From NCBI GenBank assembly GCA_002404345.1, contig DHJN01000189.1:1-12923 (forward strand): 12,923 nucleotides of DNA, given 5' to 3'. Each line of letters begins with the position of its first letter. Positions within the stretch are counted from its first letter, which is position 1. The position numbers and the translations under genes are program-made. This DNA is from Actinobacteria bacterium UBA4719 (lineage in GTDB: Bacteria > Actinomycetota > Actinomycetes > Actinomycetales > Dermatophilaceae). Of the stretch, positions 1-6,486 are shown piece by piece. The notes below the pieces were generated by a model, which saw only the letters and a list, made by a program, of their open reading frames with translations, did no database searches and was not told the DNA's origin.

Positions 1-470
1 GTCAGTGAGCTCAGGGCTTCCTCGCGTTTGCCGGGGGCCAGGGCGTGCTCGACCTGGCCGAGCTGACGCAAAGCGGTCATCGCCTTACGCACCGTGACGG
101 TGCCACCGGAGACCGCCGCGGCCATCACCTGGTTCTTGGGCAGGGCGCACAGGTGGGTCAGCTTCACGATCCGCGACGCGTCACCCGGCTCGAGGTGGAA
201 GCTGTTCTGAAGGAGCCAGTCCGTCGAAGACGGCGAAGGGGACTCGTCCACCACCCCACGCGCCTCGGCCTCCTGGACCAGCGCGACCCGGGTACAGTCC
301 AGCTGCACCGCCAAAGCATCCATCGCCCCGGCGATCCCGGCGAACCCCTCGTTGCCGGTGCGCCACAGCTGCGAGGGGAGCTTGGCAAGCTGTTCGGTCG
401 CCGCGGTAAGGAAACCGGCCGGGTCGGACACGAACCCGGTCGAGTCCTCAGTTGCGGTGCTTTCGAACAT
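1..470 (-). CDS. 13E12/DUF222-family protein, N-terminal part (cut by left window edge)
   Basis: Seen: an open frame without stops runs from an ATG at 470 off the left edge, giving 156 residues that begin MFESTATEDSTGF and include DALAVQLDCTRVALVQEAEARG and VVDESPSPSSTDWLL. This is the helical N-terminal DUF222 pattern, and codons are strongly GC3-biased. Known: 13E12/DUF222 proteins usually continue into a C-terminal HNH nuclease domain of roughly 400-550 aa in total. They are multi-copy in actinobacteria, and several M. tuberculosis members belong to the LexA regulon. The HNH part would lie outside the window, so nuclease function is not shown here. I chose the ATG at 470 because coding bias begins there and the promoter and LexA-like box are centred on it. 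No strong Shine-Dalgarno is visible, which fits a leaderless transcript. The family call is fairly sure; the biological role of this family is unclear. Confidence 0.8.
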   Translation of the reverse strand, partial: MFESTATEDSTGFVSDPAGFLTAATEQLAKLPSQLWRTGNEGFAGIAGAMDALAVQLDCTRVALVQEAEARGVVDESPSPSSTDWLLQNSFHLEPGDASRIVKLTHLCALPKNQVMAAAVSGGTVTVRKAMTALRQLGQVEHALAPGKREEALSSL

Positions 471-478
471 ATGTCTAA
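463..478. promoter_or_regulatory. Putative LexA (SOS) box overlapping the DUF222 start codon
   Basis: The plus strand reads TCGAAC-ATAT-GTCTAA. Against the actinobacterial SOS palindrome TCGAAC-N4-GTTCGA one half is perfect and the other keeps 3 of 6 bases (9/12 overall). The perfect half is formed by the start codon plus the Phe and Glu codons (ATG TTC GAa). LexA bound here would cover the -10 hexamer and the predicted +1, a classic repressor position. The degenerate half makes the affinity uncertain. Confidence 0.45.
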
Positions 479-498
479 TTTAGTCCTGGGGGCCGACA
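477..498 (-). promoter_or_regulatory. Putative PafBC-type (RecA-NDp) promoter of the DUF222 gene
   Basis: On the minus strand, cTGTCGgcc (TGTCG at 498-494) is followed by exactly 8 nt and then TAAATT (482-477). The LexA-independent damage promoter described in mycobacteria is tTGTCRgtg-N8-TAnnnT, so the TGTCR core, the spacing and the -10 match, but the gtg part does not (gcc here). The -10 ends 6 nt before the ATG at 470, so the transcript would start on the start codon. The match is by eye. Confidence 0.45.
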
Positions 499-605
499 GC
501 GACAAGGCCTTCCCTGGATGGACTCGTCGATGAGATCCTTGCAAACAAAAGCAACTCACGTCATTGGCGCCACGGTGGCCGTGGCCTATGGATACGCCGT
601 TTCCA

Positions 606-1766
606 TCAAGCTGTGGCTCCCGGTGAGTACCAGGGGGGCGGGTTGTCCGCGATGGTCTGCTTGGTGGGATTAGCTTCCCGAAGTCGGCGCGAGCTTTTGC
701 GAGGGTGTCCGGGTCGGGGTCGATGTTTGCGTACCAGGGCTGTAAGTCTTTGGCCCGCACGAGGTGTCTTCCCCCGCCCAATGGCTCGATGACCCAGTCG
801 TACTGGTCGTTGGCATGTTCTAGGTGGGCGTCCGTGAGCAGCTGGAGTCCGTGCGCGTCGGGGGTGTACCGGGAGTACAGGTGCCGGTTGTAGCGGATGA
901 CGGGTTCCTCCACATACGGCAGTGGGGGCCTGACGGACTGAAGGTCCATCCAGCTGATGGTGTAGGCGGGGCTGTACTGCACAAACGCCAGGTCGGTGTT
1001 TTCGGGGAGCGCGACCATGGCCGCGGTGACCTGCTTAAGCCGGTCCTGCCAGGACACCGTGTCGTCCAGAACCGTGTAGCAGGCTCCCCCCTGGGCGCTC
1101 AGATTCACGTTGGCCATCCGGCGTGGCTTGGACCGTAGGTAGGCCACCCCCGCCATCCTGAACTGGCTGACGCCGTCCGCCATCGGGCGGCCCACGTCCG
1201 GGTTCCTAGTCCGGATCTGGTGAATGTGGCGACGTAGGTAGACGTCGGCGCCGGGGAAGCGACCCCACGCCACGCTGGCGTCAGCAATCTTCTCCGTCAA
1301 GGCTGCCGGGACATGCCATCCCCGCCGACGCTCCTGCTCTGCGAGCTGGGTTAGATCGTTGGTGCGGTAAGAAACGAAAGCACTGAGGTGTCTCGACTGG
1401 TCTACATCGCCGCCCGCTCAGCCGGGGAGGCACGCCACCGGCGCGGCGGTAACCGTGCCGGCCTTCCCAAGGCTCTCCAAGTGGTGGGCGAATGCCGCCA
1501 ACCAGGAAGCAGGCCCGGCTCGTGCCCGGCCCTGCGCAAGAACACCACCGGCCCGGCGTCGGAGTCAGAGACCCCCCTGGTGTGGACGTCGTCGCCCCAT
1601 CCGGCGTCCTCGACCACCTGGTCGGCGACCTCGATTGCCGCCTCAGCCGCATCAAAAACGTCCTTCGAACCCCGAGGCCGGAACTGCACCCACAGCTCGT
1701 CGTACTCAGCGTTGCGCCCCGAGCTGTTCAACGCCCCCACTCGACCTCAACCCCGGCCTCCGCCAT
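606..1766 (-). pseudogene. Broken hypothetical protein gene (about 385 codons; three frameshifts, one nonsense)
   Basis: I do not recognise the family. Four consecutive coding-like segments in three frames join into one protein. It begins at ATG 1766 (MAEAGVEVEWG), behind a good ribosome site. It shifts frame in a G5 run near 1731-1736 into NSSGRNAEYDELWVQFRPRG. It shifts again near 1515-1530 (EPG into SWLAAFAHHLESLGKAG), crosses an in-frame TGA at 1418-1420 where Trp is plausible (CLPG*AGGDVDQ), and continues through VSYRTNDLTQLAEQERRRG and WVIEPLGGGRHLVRAKDLQPW. It shifts a third time at 671 (FGKL into NPTKQTIADNPPPWYSPGATA) and stops at 606-608. All three shifts have the polarity of a one-base loss. 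The protein looks soluble, with no membrane segment. The 3' extension of the middle frame past 668 (down to 164) is read-through, not protein, and runs antisense-free but out of frame into the DUF222 gene. Neighbouring long genes are intact, so decay is likelier than poor sequence. Confidence 0.7.
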
Positions 1767-1772
1767 CAGGTA

Positions 1773-1779
1773 TCCCTTC
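1773..1779 (-). promoter_or_regulatory. Ribosome binding site that fixes the pseudogene start
   Basis: The minus strand reads GAAGGGA, with 7 nt between GAAGGG and the ATG at 1766. This supports starting the broken gene at 1766 rather than at the GTG at 1740 of the longer middle frame, and so supports a frameshift in the G5 run between them. Confidence 0.55.
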
Positions 1780-1804
1780 GTTCGGCACGCGTTGGCTATC
1801 GCCT

Positions 1805-1831
1805 CCCGGAAAAAATACCCCCTTCGCCGGG
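1805..1831 (-). terminator. Possible terminator downstream of the helicase gene
   Basis: About 30 nt past the helicase stop the minus strand has CCCGG (1831-1827), a G5 and T6 tract (TATTTTTT, 1817-1810) and CCGGG (1809-1805). The five-base arms could pair with the T tract in the loop, or CCC/GGG could form a short stem directly before the T tract. The stem is weak, so the call rests mainly on the T6 tract in GC-rich DNA. Confidence 0.25.
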
Positions 1832-1860
1832 CGACTCACGACCCTCCGTAAGCCTTCCGG

Positions 1861-4719
1861 TCAGTCGATCCGGTCGGCTGCGACGACGCCTCGCATTACC
1901 ACGTCGATGGCGCGTCTGGCGGTCACCGACAGGGTCCGTTCTGGCGCCGCGTCACCGATCTGACCGAGCAGGTCGACAACCTGCTTGCACCGGCGGACGA
2001 AGTCGCCGGCACCGATCTCGCTGTCGCGAAGGACCACCTCGAGGCGCTGACCGCTAGCCCATCGATGCATCATCCAGGCCATGCCTGCGTCCGGACAACC
2101 GGTTTGCGGCAACATGTGTGCACGCTCGCTGTCCTCGAGCAGGCTCCACCGCCGGACCATGGCCTCGTACGCCTCGCGGACATCGTCGTTGGGCATCCGG
2201 GGCGAGACGTCACCCTCGTCACGTCGCGGCTCGTGAACCAGCGTGGAGACGATCGCAGCCAGGCTCGGCGGGTCGAGGCGCTTCCAGATGCCAAGGCGCA
2301 GGCACTCGGCCGCAAGGAGGTCCTTCTCGGTGTAGAGCCGCTTGAGGTGGTCACCCTGCGGTGTCACCGCGACGCCGCCTTCGGTGAGGTATCCCAGGTC
2401 CACGAGCAGCTCGCAGACGCGGTCGAACGTGCGGGCGACAGTGTTGGTCCTGCCCTCCACCGTGCGGGCGACACCGTCGGTCTCACGGCGCAGCCGCCAC
2501 CATCGTTCGGCCCAGCGTGCGTGGTTCTCGCGCTCCGGGCACGCATGACAGGGGTGCGCACGCATCTGCCGACGCAGCTCCGTCACGCGCTGCTCGTCCA
2601 GGGAAGCGCCAGAGCCGGTATGCCGTGCCGGCGGCGGGTCGTGGGGCACCTTGATCCGCATCGTTGCCGCAAGGTCCTTGCGGGACTTGGCATTTCGCGC
2701 ATTGAAGTGCTTGGGGACGCTGATGTTGATCACCGGGTCGACCGGGGTGGGCACGTCCACGAGGGTGAGCCGACGCACCTGTGCGTCCGAGGTCAGGACC
2801 GTCGGGGAGGCCCCCTCCTTCTTGCCGCCGCTGTTGCCTGCAATGACAATCGCGTAGCCCGAGCGTCGACCACCCGCGATCTTGATGACGTCGCCGGGGC
2901 GGAGCCTCTCCAGACTGATCGCAGCCTCGGCCCGCCGACTGGCCGACCGGGCCTTTGCGGCTTCCTTCTCTCCGGTGCGAATCTCGTTGCGCAGCGCGGC
3001 ATACGCGGTGAAGTCCCCCAGATGGCAGGTCATCGACTCGGCGTAACCAGCCAGTGCCTCCTCGTTGCGCTTGACGGTCACCGCCATCCCGACGACGGCA
3101 CGATCAGCCTGGAACTGCGCGAACGAGGTCTCCAGGATGTCGCGGGCCGTCTCGCGTCCAACCTGCCCGACGAGGTTGACCGCCATGTTGTAGGTCGGGC
3201 GAAAGCTGGACCGCAGCGGATAGGTGCGCGTCGATGCCAGACCGCCCACCGCAAGTGGGTCCAGACCCCGGTTGTACAGCACGACGGCGTGGCCTTCGAT
3301 GTCGATGCCGCGGCGCCCGGCGCGTCCCGTCAGCTGGGTGTACTCAGCCGGGGTGATGTCAGCATGCGTCTCGCCGTTGAACTTCACCAGCCTCTCCAGG
3401 ACCACGGACCGCGCCGGCATGTTGATGCCCAGGGCCAAGGTCTCGGTGGCGAACACCGCACGGATGCGGCCGGCGGTGAAGAGCTCCTCCACGATCTCCC
3501 GGAAGGTCGGCAGCATCCCGGCGTGGTGTGCCGCAAACCCGCGGGTGAGCCCCTCGACGAACTCCCAGTAGCCCAGTACGCCGAGGTCCTCATCGGCCAG
3601 GCCCTGGATGCGCTCCTCGACCGTGCGACGGATCCGGTCTCCCTCCACCTGCGGTATCAGCCGCATGTCGTTGGCCAGGAGCTGGCTCACGGCGGAAGTG
3701 CATCCAACCCGACTGAAGATGAACGTGATTGCCGGCAGGAGTCCGTCGCGGTCCAGGCGTTCGATGACCTCGGAACGGCTCGGACCGCCGCCGAACCGGC
3801 CACCACGGCGAGCCGGTCCCTCCCCACCCTGACGATCGCCGTCCTGACGACTCCCGCCCTGACGACCCCCGCCCTGACGATCCAGGCTGGTACGACCCGC
3901 AGGGCCGCCATGGGTTCGCCGACCTCGATCACGTCCTCCCGCTCCGGCGCCGCCGCGGGAACCGCGTCCGCCACCGTCGTCACCACCGGCTCGGTCCCCA
4001 CCACGGATGCGCTCCAGCAGCTCGGGATTGACACGGGTCGGGCCCGAGCCACCGGTGAGCGCTGGGGTCTCATCCGCGAACAGGTTGTACAGGCCCTGCC
4101 CGACCATCATGTGTTGCCACAACGGCACCGGTCGGTGCTCCTCAACAATCACCGCGGTGTCGCCGCGAACCTCGACGAGCCACGCGCCGAACTCCTCGGC
4201 GTTGCTCACCGTCGCCGACAGCGAGATCACCTGCACGTCGTCGGGCAGGTGGATGATCACCTCCTCCCAGACCGCACCGCGGAAGCGGTCGGCGAGGTAG
4301 TGCACCTCGTCCATGACCACGAAGCCGAGCCCGCGCAGGGTGCTGGACCCGGTATACATCATGTTGCGCAGCACTTCAGTGGTCATCACGACAACCGGGG
4401 CTTCTCCGTTGATCGAGGAGTCGCCGGTGAGCAGTCCGACCTGGTCGGCGCCGTGGCGGCGGACCAGGTCGGCGTACTTCTGGTTCGACAAGGCCTTGAT
4501 CGGCGTGGTGTAGAACGCTTTGCGCCCGGTGGCCAGTGCCAGGAACACCGCGAACTCCCCCACGATGGTCTTGCCGGCTCCGGTGGGTGCGGCAACCAGC
4601 ACCCCCGCTCCGGCAGCAACTGCCCGACACGCCTGCACCTGGAAGTCGTCGAACGGGAAGTCGTAACCCCTGGCAAACTCGTCGATCTGTAACTGCGCGG
4701 CGTCCGTTGAGGTGGCCAT
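1861..4719 (-). CDS. helY: Ski2/Mtr4-like DEAD/DEAH-box RNA helicase (HelY type)
   Basis: A 952-aa superfamily 2 helicase, likely an ATP-dependent RNA unwindase in the cytosol. Motifs in order: Walker A APTGAGKT at 44-51, Ia TTPIKALSNQ at 71-80, motif II DEVH at 137-140, SAT at 168-170, TFIFSR at 332-337, ATETLALGINMPAR at 424-437, and motif VI QLTGRAGRRG at 462-471. A C-terminal Mtr4-like (DSHCT) helical region spans about 770-952. A Cys pair CHAC at 724-727 precedes it. Between the two RecA lobes, residues about 239-315 are an Arg/Gly-rich low-complexity linker with a pentapeptide tandem repeat. Mycobacterial HelY (about 906 aa) lies at the same place beside tatC. The gene starts 82 bp after tatC. 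TAGCCT lies 7 nt before the ATG and no Shine-Dalgarno is evident, so it may have its own leaderless promoter. Family assignment is firm; the biological substrate is not known from sequence. Confidence 0.95.
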   Translation of the reverse strand: MATSTDAAQLQIDEFARGYDFPFDDFQVQACRAVAAGAGVLVAAPTGAGKTIVGEFAVFLALATGRKAFYTTPIKALSNQKYADLVRRHGADQVGLLTGDSSINGEAPVVVMTTEVLRNMMYTGSSTLRGLGFVVMDEVHYLADRFRGAVWEEVIIHLPDDVQVISLSATVSNAEEFGAWLVEVRGDTAVIVEEHRPVPLWQHMMVGQGLYNLFADETPALTGGSGPTRVNPELLERIRGGDRAGGDDGGGRGSRGGAGAGGRDRGRRTHGGPAGRTSLDRQGGGRQGGSRQDGDRQGGEGPARRGGRFGGGPSRSEVIERLDRDGLLPAITFIFSRVGCTSAVSQLLANDMRLIPQVEGDRIRRTVEERIQGLADEDLGVLGYWEFVEGLTRGFAAHHAGMLPTFREIVEELFTAGRIRAVFATETLALGINMPARSVVLERLVKFNGETHADITPAEYTQLTGRAGRRGIDIEGHAVVLYNRGLDPLAVGGLASTRTYPLRSSFRPTYNMAVNLVGQVGRETARDILETSFAQFQADRAVVGMAVTVKRNEEALAGYAESMTCHLGDFTAYAALRNEIRTGEKEAAKARSASRRAEAAISLERLRPGDVIKIAGGRRSGYAIVIAGNSGGKKEGASPTVLTSDAQVRRLTLVDVPTPVDPVINISVPKHFNARNAKSRKDLAATMRIKVPHDPPPARHTGSGASLDEQRVTELRRQMRAHPCHACPERENHARWAERWWRLRRETDGVARTVEGRTNTVARTFDRVCELLVDLGYLTEGGVAVTPQGDHLKRLYTEKDLLAAECLRLGIWKRLDPPSLAAIVSTLVHEPRRDEGDVSPRMPNDDVREAYEAMVRRWSLLEDSERAHMLPQTGCPDAGMAWMMHRWASGQRLEVVLRDSEIGAGDFVRRCKQVVDLLGQIGDAAPERTLSVTARRAIDVVMRGVVAADRID
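3775..4005 (-). repeat. Arg/Gly-rich low-complexity insert coding region in helY
   Basis: Residues 239-315 consist almost entirely of G, R, D, Q and S (for example GGGRGSRGGAGAGGRDRGRR), with several RGG and GGR triplets. The flanks are conserved helicase sequence (VNPELLERIRG before, SEVIERLDRDGLLPAITF after). The reading frame stays open throughout, so this is an encoded disordered linker and not an insertion that breaks the gene. Confidence 0.8.
3820..3879 (-). repeat. 15-bp in-frame tandem repeat in helY, 4 copies
   Basis: On the minus strand four 15-bp units encode RQGGG, RQGGS, RQDGD and RQGGE (residues 281-300). The shared plus-strand core is cctgacga. It sits inside the RG-rich linker. 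Confidence 0.8.
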
Positions 4720-4726
4720 GGCGCTC

Positions 4727-4732
4727 AGGCTA
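4727..4732 (-). promoter_or_regulatory. Putative -10 hexamer for a leaderless helY transcript
   Basis: TAGCCT fits TANNNT and ends 7 nt before the ATG at 4719, with no Shine-Dalgarno between. No convincing -35 was found. Confidence 0.3.
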
Positions 4733-4801
4733 CGTGAGGGTGCCGGTGACGAGGACGTTCAGCGCAGCCACCAACCCGATGCGCTTGGTCACCAGCGAAC
4801 G

Positions 4802-5719
4802 CTAGAGGGGGCTGGCTTCGTCGTCGGTGAGGGGGCTGGCTTCGTCGTCGGTGAGAGGACTGGCTTCGTCATCCAGTGGGCTGGCTTGGTCGTCGAGTGG
4901 GCTGGCTTGGTCGTCGAGGGGGCTGGCTTCGTCGTCGGCGACCTTGGCCCATTCGGGCTCACGGCGCGTCCGCCGCCGGTCCAGCAGGGTCGAGACCCCG
5001 ACGGCTGCATAGAAGAGACCGATCATCGGCACAGCAAGGGCCAGCATGGTCCAGGCGTCGGGAGTCGGCGTCATCATCGCCGAGAAGACGAAGATGAGGA
5101 TGACCGCTATCCGCCAGCCCTTGAGCATGATGTGTGCCGGCAAGATGTGGGCGACGTTGAGACCGACGAGGAAGACCGGCAGCAGGAAGGCCAGACCGAA
5201 AGCCAGGATGAACCGGGTCACGAAGGTCAGATAGAGGGCAGCATCCGGCAGGTTGGCCGCACCCTGGGGGGTGAAGCCGAGCAGCACCTCGACAGCCTTC
5301 GGCACGGCAAGGGTCGCGAGAAAGCACCCCCCGAGGAACAGAGGCACAGCGGCCCCGATAAACGCCACGGTCGTGCGCTTCTCGCGCTTGGTCAGCCCCG
5401 GGACGATGAAGCCCCACACCTGGAAGAGCCAGACCGGGCTGGCCACGATGACGCCGACGAACAGCGCCACCTGCAACTGCACGGTGAACGGCTGGGTGAT
5501 GCCCCCGAAGTTGATGTTGACCAGGCCCTGGCGCTCCGCTGCGATCTTGCGCAGCGGAGCCATGATCTGGTTGAACAACCGGTCATACTCGACCCAACCG
5601 ATCACGCTGCCGACGGCAATTGCCCCGGCGGCAACAACGAACCGCCGCCGTAGCTCGCGCAGGTGGTCACCCAGCGACATGCTTCCGTCGGTCTTGCCCT
5701 TATGCCGCAGTGCTGCCAT
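4802..5719 (-). CDS. tatC: Sec-independent translocase subunit TatC
   Basis: A 305-aa multi-spanning membrane protein that recognises twin-arginine signal peptides and forms the Tat receptor core. Seen: the amphipathic start MSLGDHLRELRRRF (14-27) is the TatC signature. Six hydrophobic stretches lie near 28-45, 80-105, 117-137, 163-186, 203-219 and 223-245. The conserved FxxPGLTKREK-type loop is present as FIVPGLTKREKR (104-115), and MTPTPD is at 216-221. The start at 5719 has AGGA about 12 nt upstream; Met14 (5680) is a possible alternative. The core is typical in length, but the cytosolic C-terminus carries an unusual tail, residues 262-305, made of six D-D-(E/Q)-A-S-P-L units that reach the stop codon. 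tatA lies 50 bp upstream and helY 82 bp downstream, which suggests co-transcription with tatA. The identity is secure. Confidence 0.97.
   Translation of the reverse strand: MAALRHKGKTDGSMSLGDHLRELRRRFVVAAGAIAVGSVIGWVEYDRLFNQIMAPLRKIAAERQGLVNINFGGITQPFTVQLQVALFVGVIVASPVWLFQVWGFIVPGLTKREKRTTVAFIGAAVPLFLGGCFLATLAVPKAVEVLLGFTPQGAANLPDAALYLTFVTRFILAFGLAFLLPVFLVGLNVAHILPAHIMLKGWRIAVILIFVFSAMMTPTPDAWTMLALAVPMIGLFYAAVGVSTLLDRRRTRREPEWAKVADDEASPLDDQASPLDDQASPLDDEASPLTDDEASPLTDDEASPL
4805..4936 (-). repeat. 21/24-bp in-frame tandem repeat forming the TatC tail, 6 copies
   Basis: From the 5' side of the gene there are four 21-bp units (DDEASPL, DDQASPL, DDQASPL, DDEASPL) and then two 24-bp units (TDDEASPL). 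The last two units (4829-4852 and 4805-4828) are identical base for base, which indicates recent slippage or unequal exchange. The stop codon follows the last unit directly. Confidence 0.95.
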
Positions 5720-5769
5720 ATGTCAGTGGATCCTCAGTTGACGGCAGGCTTGTCGCTGCTGTGTGCGGC

Positions 5770-6105
5770 TCAGGCCGGCGGCTGGTTGTGCGGCTCGCGC
5801 TGGGTGGGCTCCGCAACTTTGTTCGCGGTCGGGTCTGCGATCGGGTCTGCGGTCGAGTCTGAAGTCGAGTCTGAAGTCGAGTCTGCGGTCGGGTGGACCG
5901 TCTCGCCCTTGACGGTGTCGCTGCTCGCGGCGCTGGGTTTGGTCTTGCCGTCCGTCTTCATCTCATCGACCTCGGACTTCAAGATCCGCACCGAGCGACC
6001 GAGGCTGCGCGCGACGTCCGGCAATCGCTTCCAGCCCACCACGACGACAATCACGAGCACAACGATCAAGAGGTTGACCGGGTGGTCCAGCAGATTGCGG
6101 ATCAT
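5770..6105 (-). CDS. tatA: Twin-arginine translocase pore subunit TatA
   Basis: A 111-aa single-span membrane protein that oligomerises on substrate-loaded TatC to let folded proteins cross the membrane. Seen: a short N-terminus, a hydrophobic helix at about 9-23, the hinge GWKRLPD (24-30), and the amphipathic helix VARSLGRSVRILKSEVDEMK (31-50), which closely follows actinobacterial TatA. A polar acidic tail (51-111) contains six tetrapeptide repeats. The hinge normally reads FG; here it is VG (Val23-Gly24), so the conserved Phe is replaced. TatB hinges read G-P instead, and the KRLPDxARSLG stretch favours TatA. GAAGG lies 10 nt before the ATG. The gene follows the 104-aa membrane protein by 55 bp and precedes tatC by 50 bp. 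Confidence 0.93.
   Translation of the reverse strand: MIRNLLDHPVNLLIVVLVIVVVVGWKRLPDVARSLGRSVRILKSEVDEMKTDGKTKPSAASSDTVKGETVHPTADSTSDSTSDSTADPIADPTANKVAEPTQREPHNQPPA
5825..5896 (-). repeat. 12-bp in-frame tandem repeat in the TatA tail, 6 copies
   Basis: Six 12-bp units at 5825, 5837, 5849, 5861, 5873 and 5885 encode tetrapeptides of the form D-(S/P)-(T/I)-(A/S), residues about 71-94. Units at 5861 and 5873 are identical. The edge units are more diverged, the usual picture of an array growing from its middle. Confidence 0.9.
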
Positions 6106-6160
6106 GGGACTGAAGCCTTCCGTGGTGACTGCGCAGAGCGCGCGGGGAGCATGCTGGATC

Positions 6161-6475
6161 TCAGTCTACGTGTTTGGCCCAGGCGGGGCGTGTTGCGGCC
6201 CGACGCTGCCGGCGCGCAAGGCGACCGGCTGCTCTGGCTCGGTCACGCTGTTTGCGGGCCATGGCCGGATCGGCAAAGACAGCCAGCTGTTCCGGAGAGC
6301 CGATCCTCTCCCCGAGCAGCTCCAGCTGACCCTGCACCTCATCGAGTCGACGCTCGGCGGCCGCGAGCTCGGAGCCGAGCTCCCTGGTCTGACCCCACAA
6401 CCCCCAGACCCGCATGCCGAGGTAGACGCCCGCCGCCACCAGCAGCAATACCCAGATCATCACCCACCACCACAT
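6161..6475 (-). CDS. Small membrane-anchored coiled-coil protein, function unknown
   Basis: A 104-aa protein that starts MWWWVMIWVLLLVAAGVYLG. Residues 1-24 form one hydrophobic, Trp-rich membrane segment. Residues 30-58 are heptad-like with alternating charges (RELGSELAAAERRLDEVQGQ), as in a coiled coil. The C-terminus from 74 is strongly basic (KQRDRARAAGRLARRQRR). The ATG at 6475 lies 11 nt after the pafC stop, and tatA follows by 55 bp, so it is probably co-transcribed with pafBC. The upstream part of the same open frame (to 6913) is out-of-phase pafC and is not coding. I know no function for it. The position, the hydrophobic start and the coiled coil are what support a real gene. Confidence 0.75.
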   Translation of the reverse strand: MWWWVMIWVLLLVAAGVYLGMRVWGLWGQTRELGSELAAAERRLDEVQGQLELLGERIGSPEQLAVFADPAMARKQRDRARAAGRLARRQRRAATRPAWAKHVD

Positions 6476-6486
6476 GACCGTGGACT

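Noticed and set aside
164..605. 3' extension of the long minus-strand frame that starts at 1300
   Set aside because: Protein-like sequence leaves this frame at 671 and ends at 606; below that it runs antiphase through the DUF222 gene.
2422..2438. TCGAAC-GTGC-GGGCGA in helY as a LexA box
   Set aside because: Only 10/12 to consensus, deep inside a coding region, and expected by chance in GC-rich DNA.
2065..4692. 875-codon open frame on the plus strand
   Set aside because: It lies entirely antisense to the helY frame, has no recognisable domain, and is the usual by-product of GC3-biased codons.
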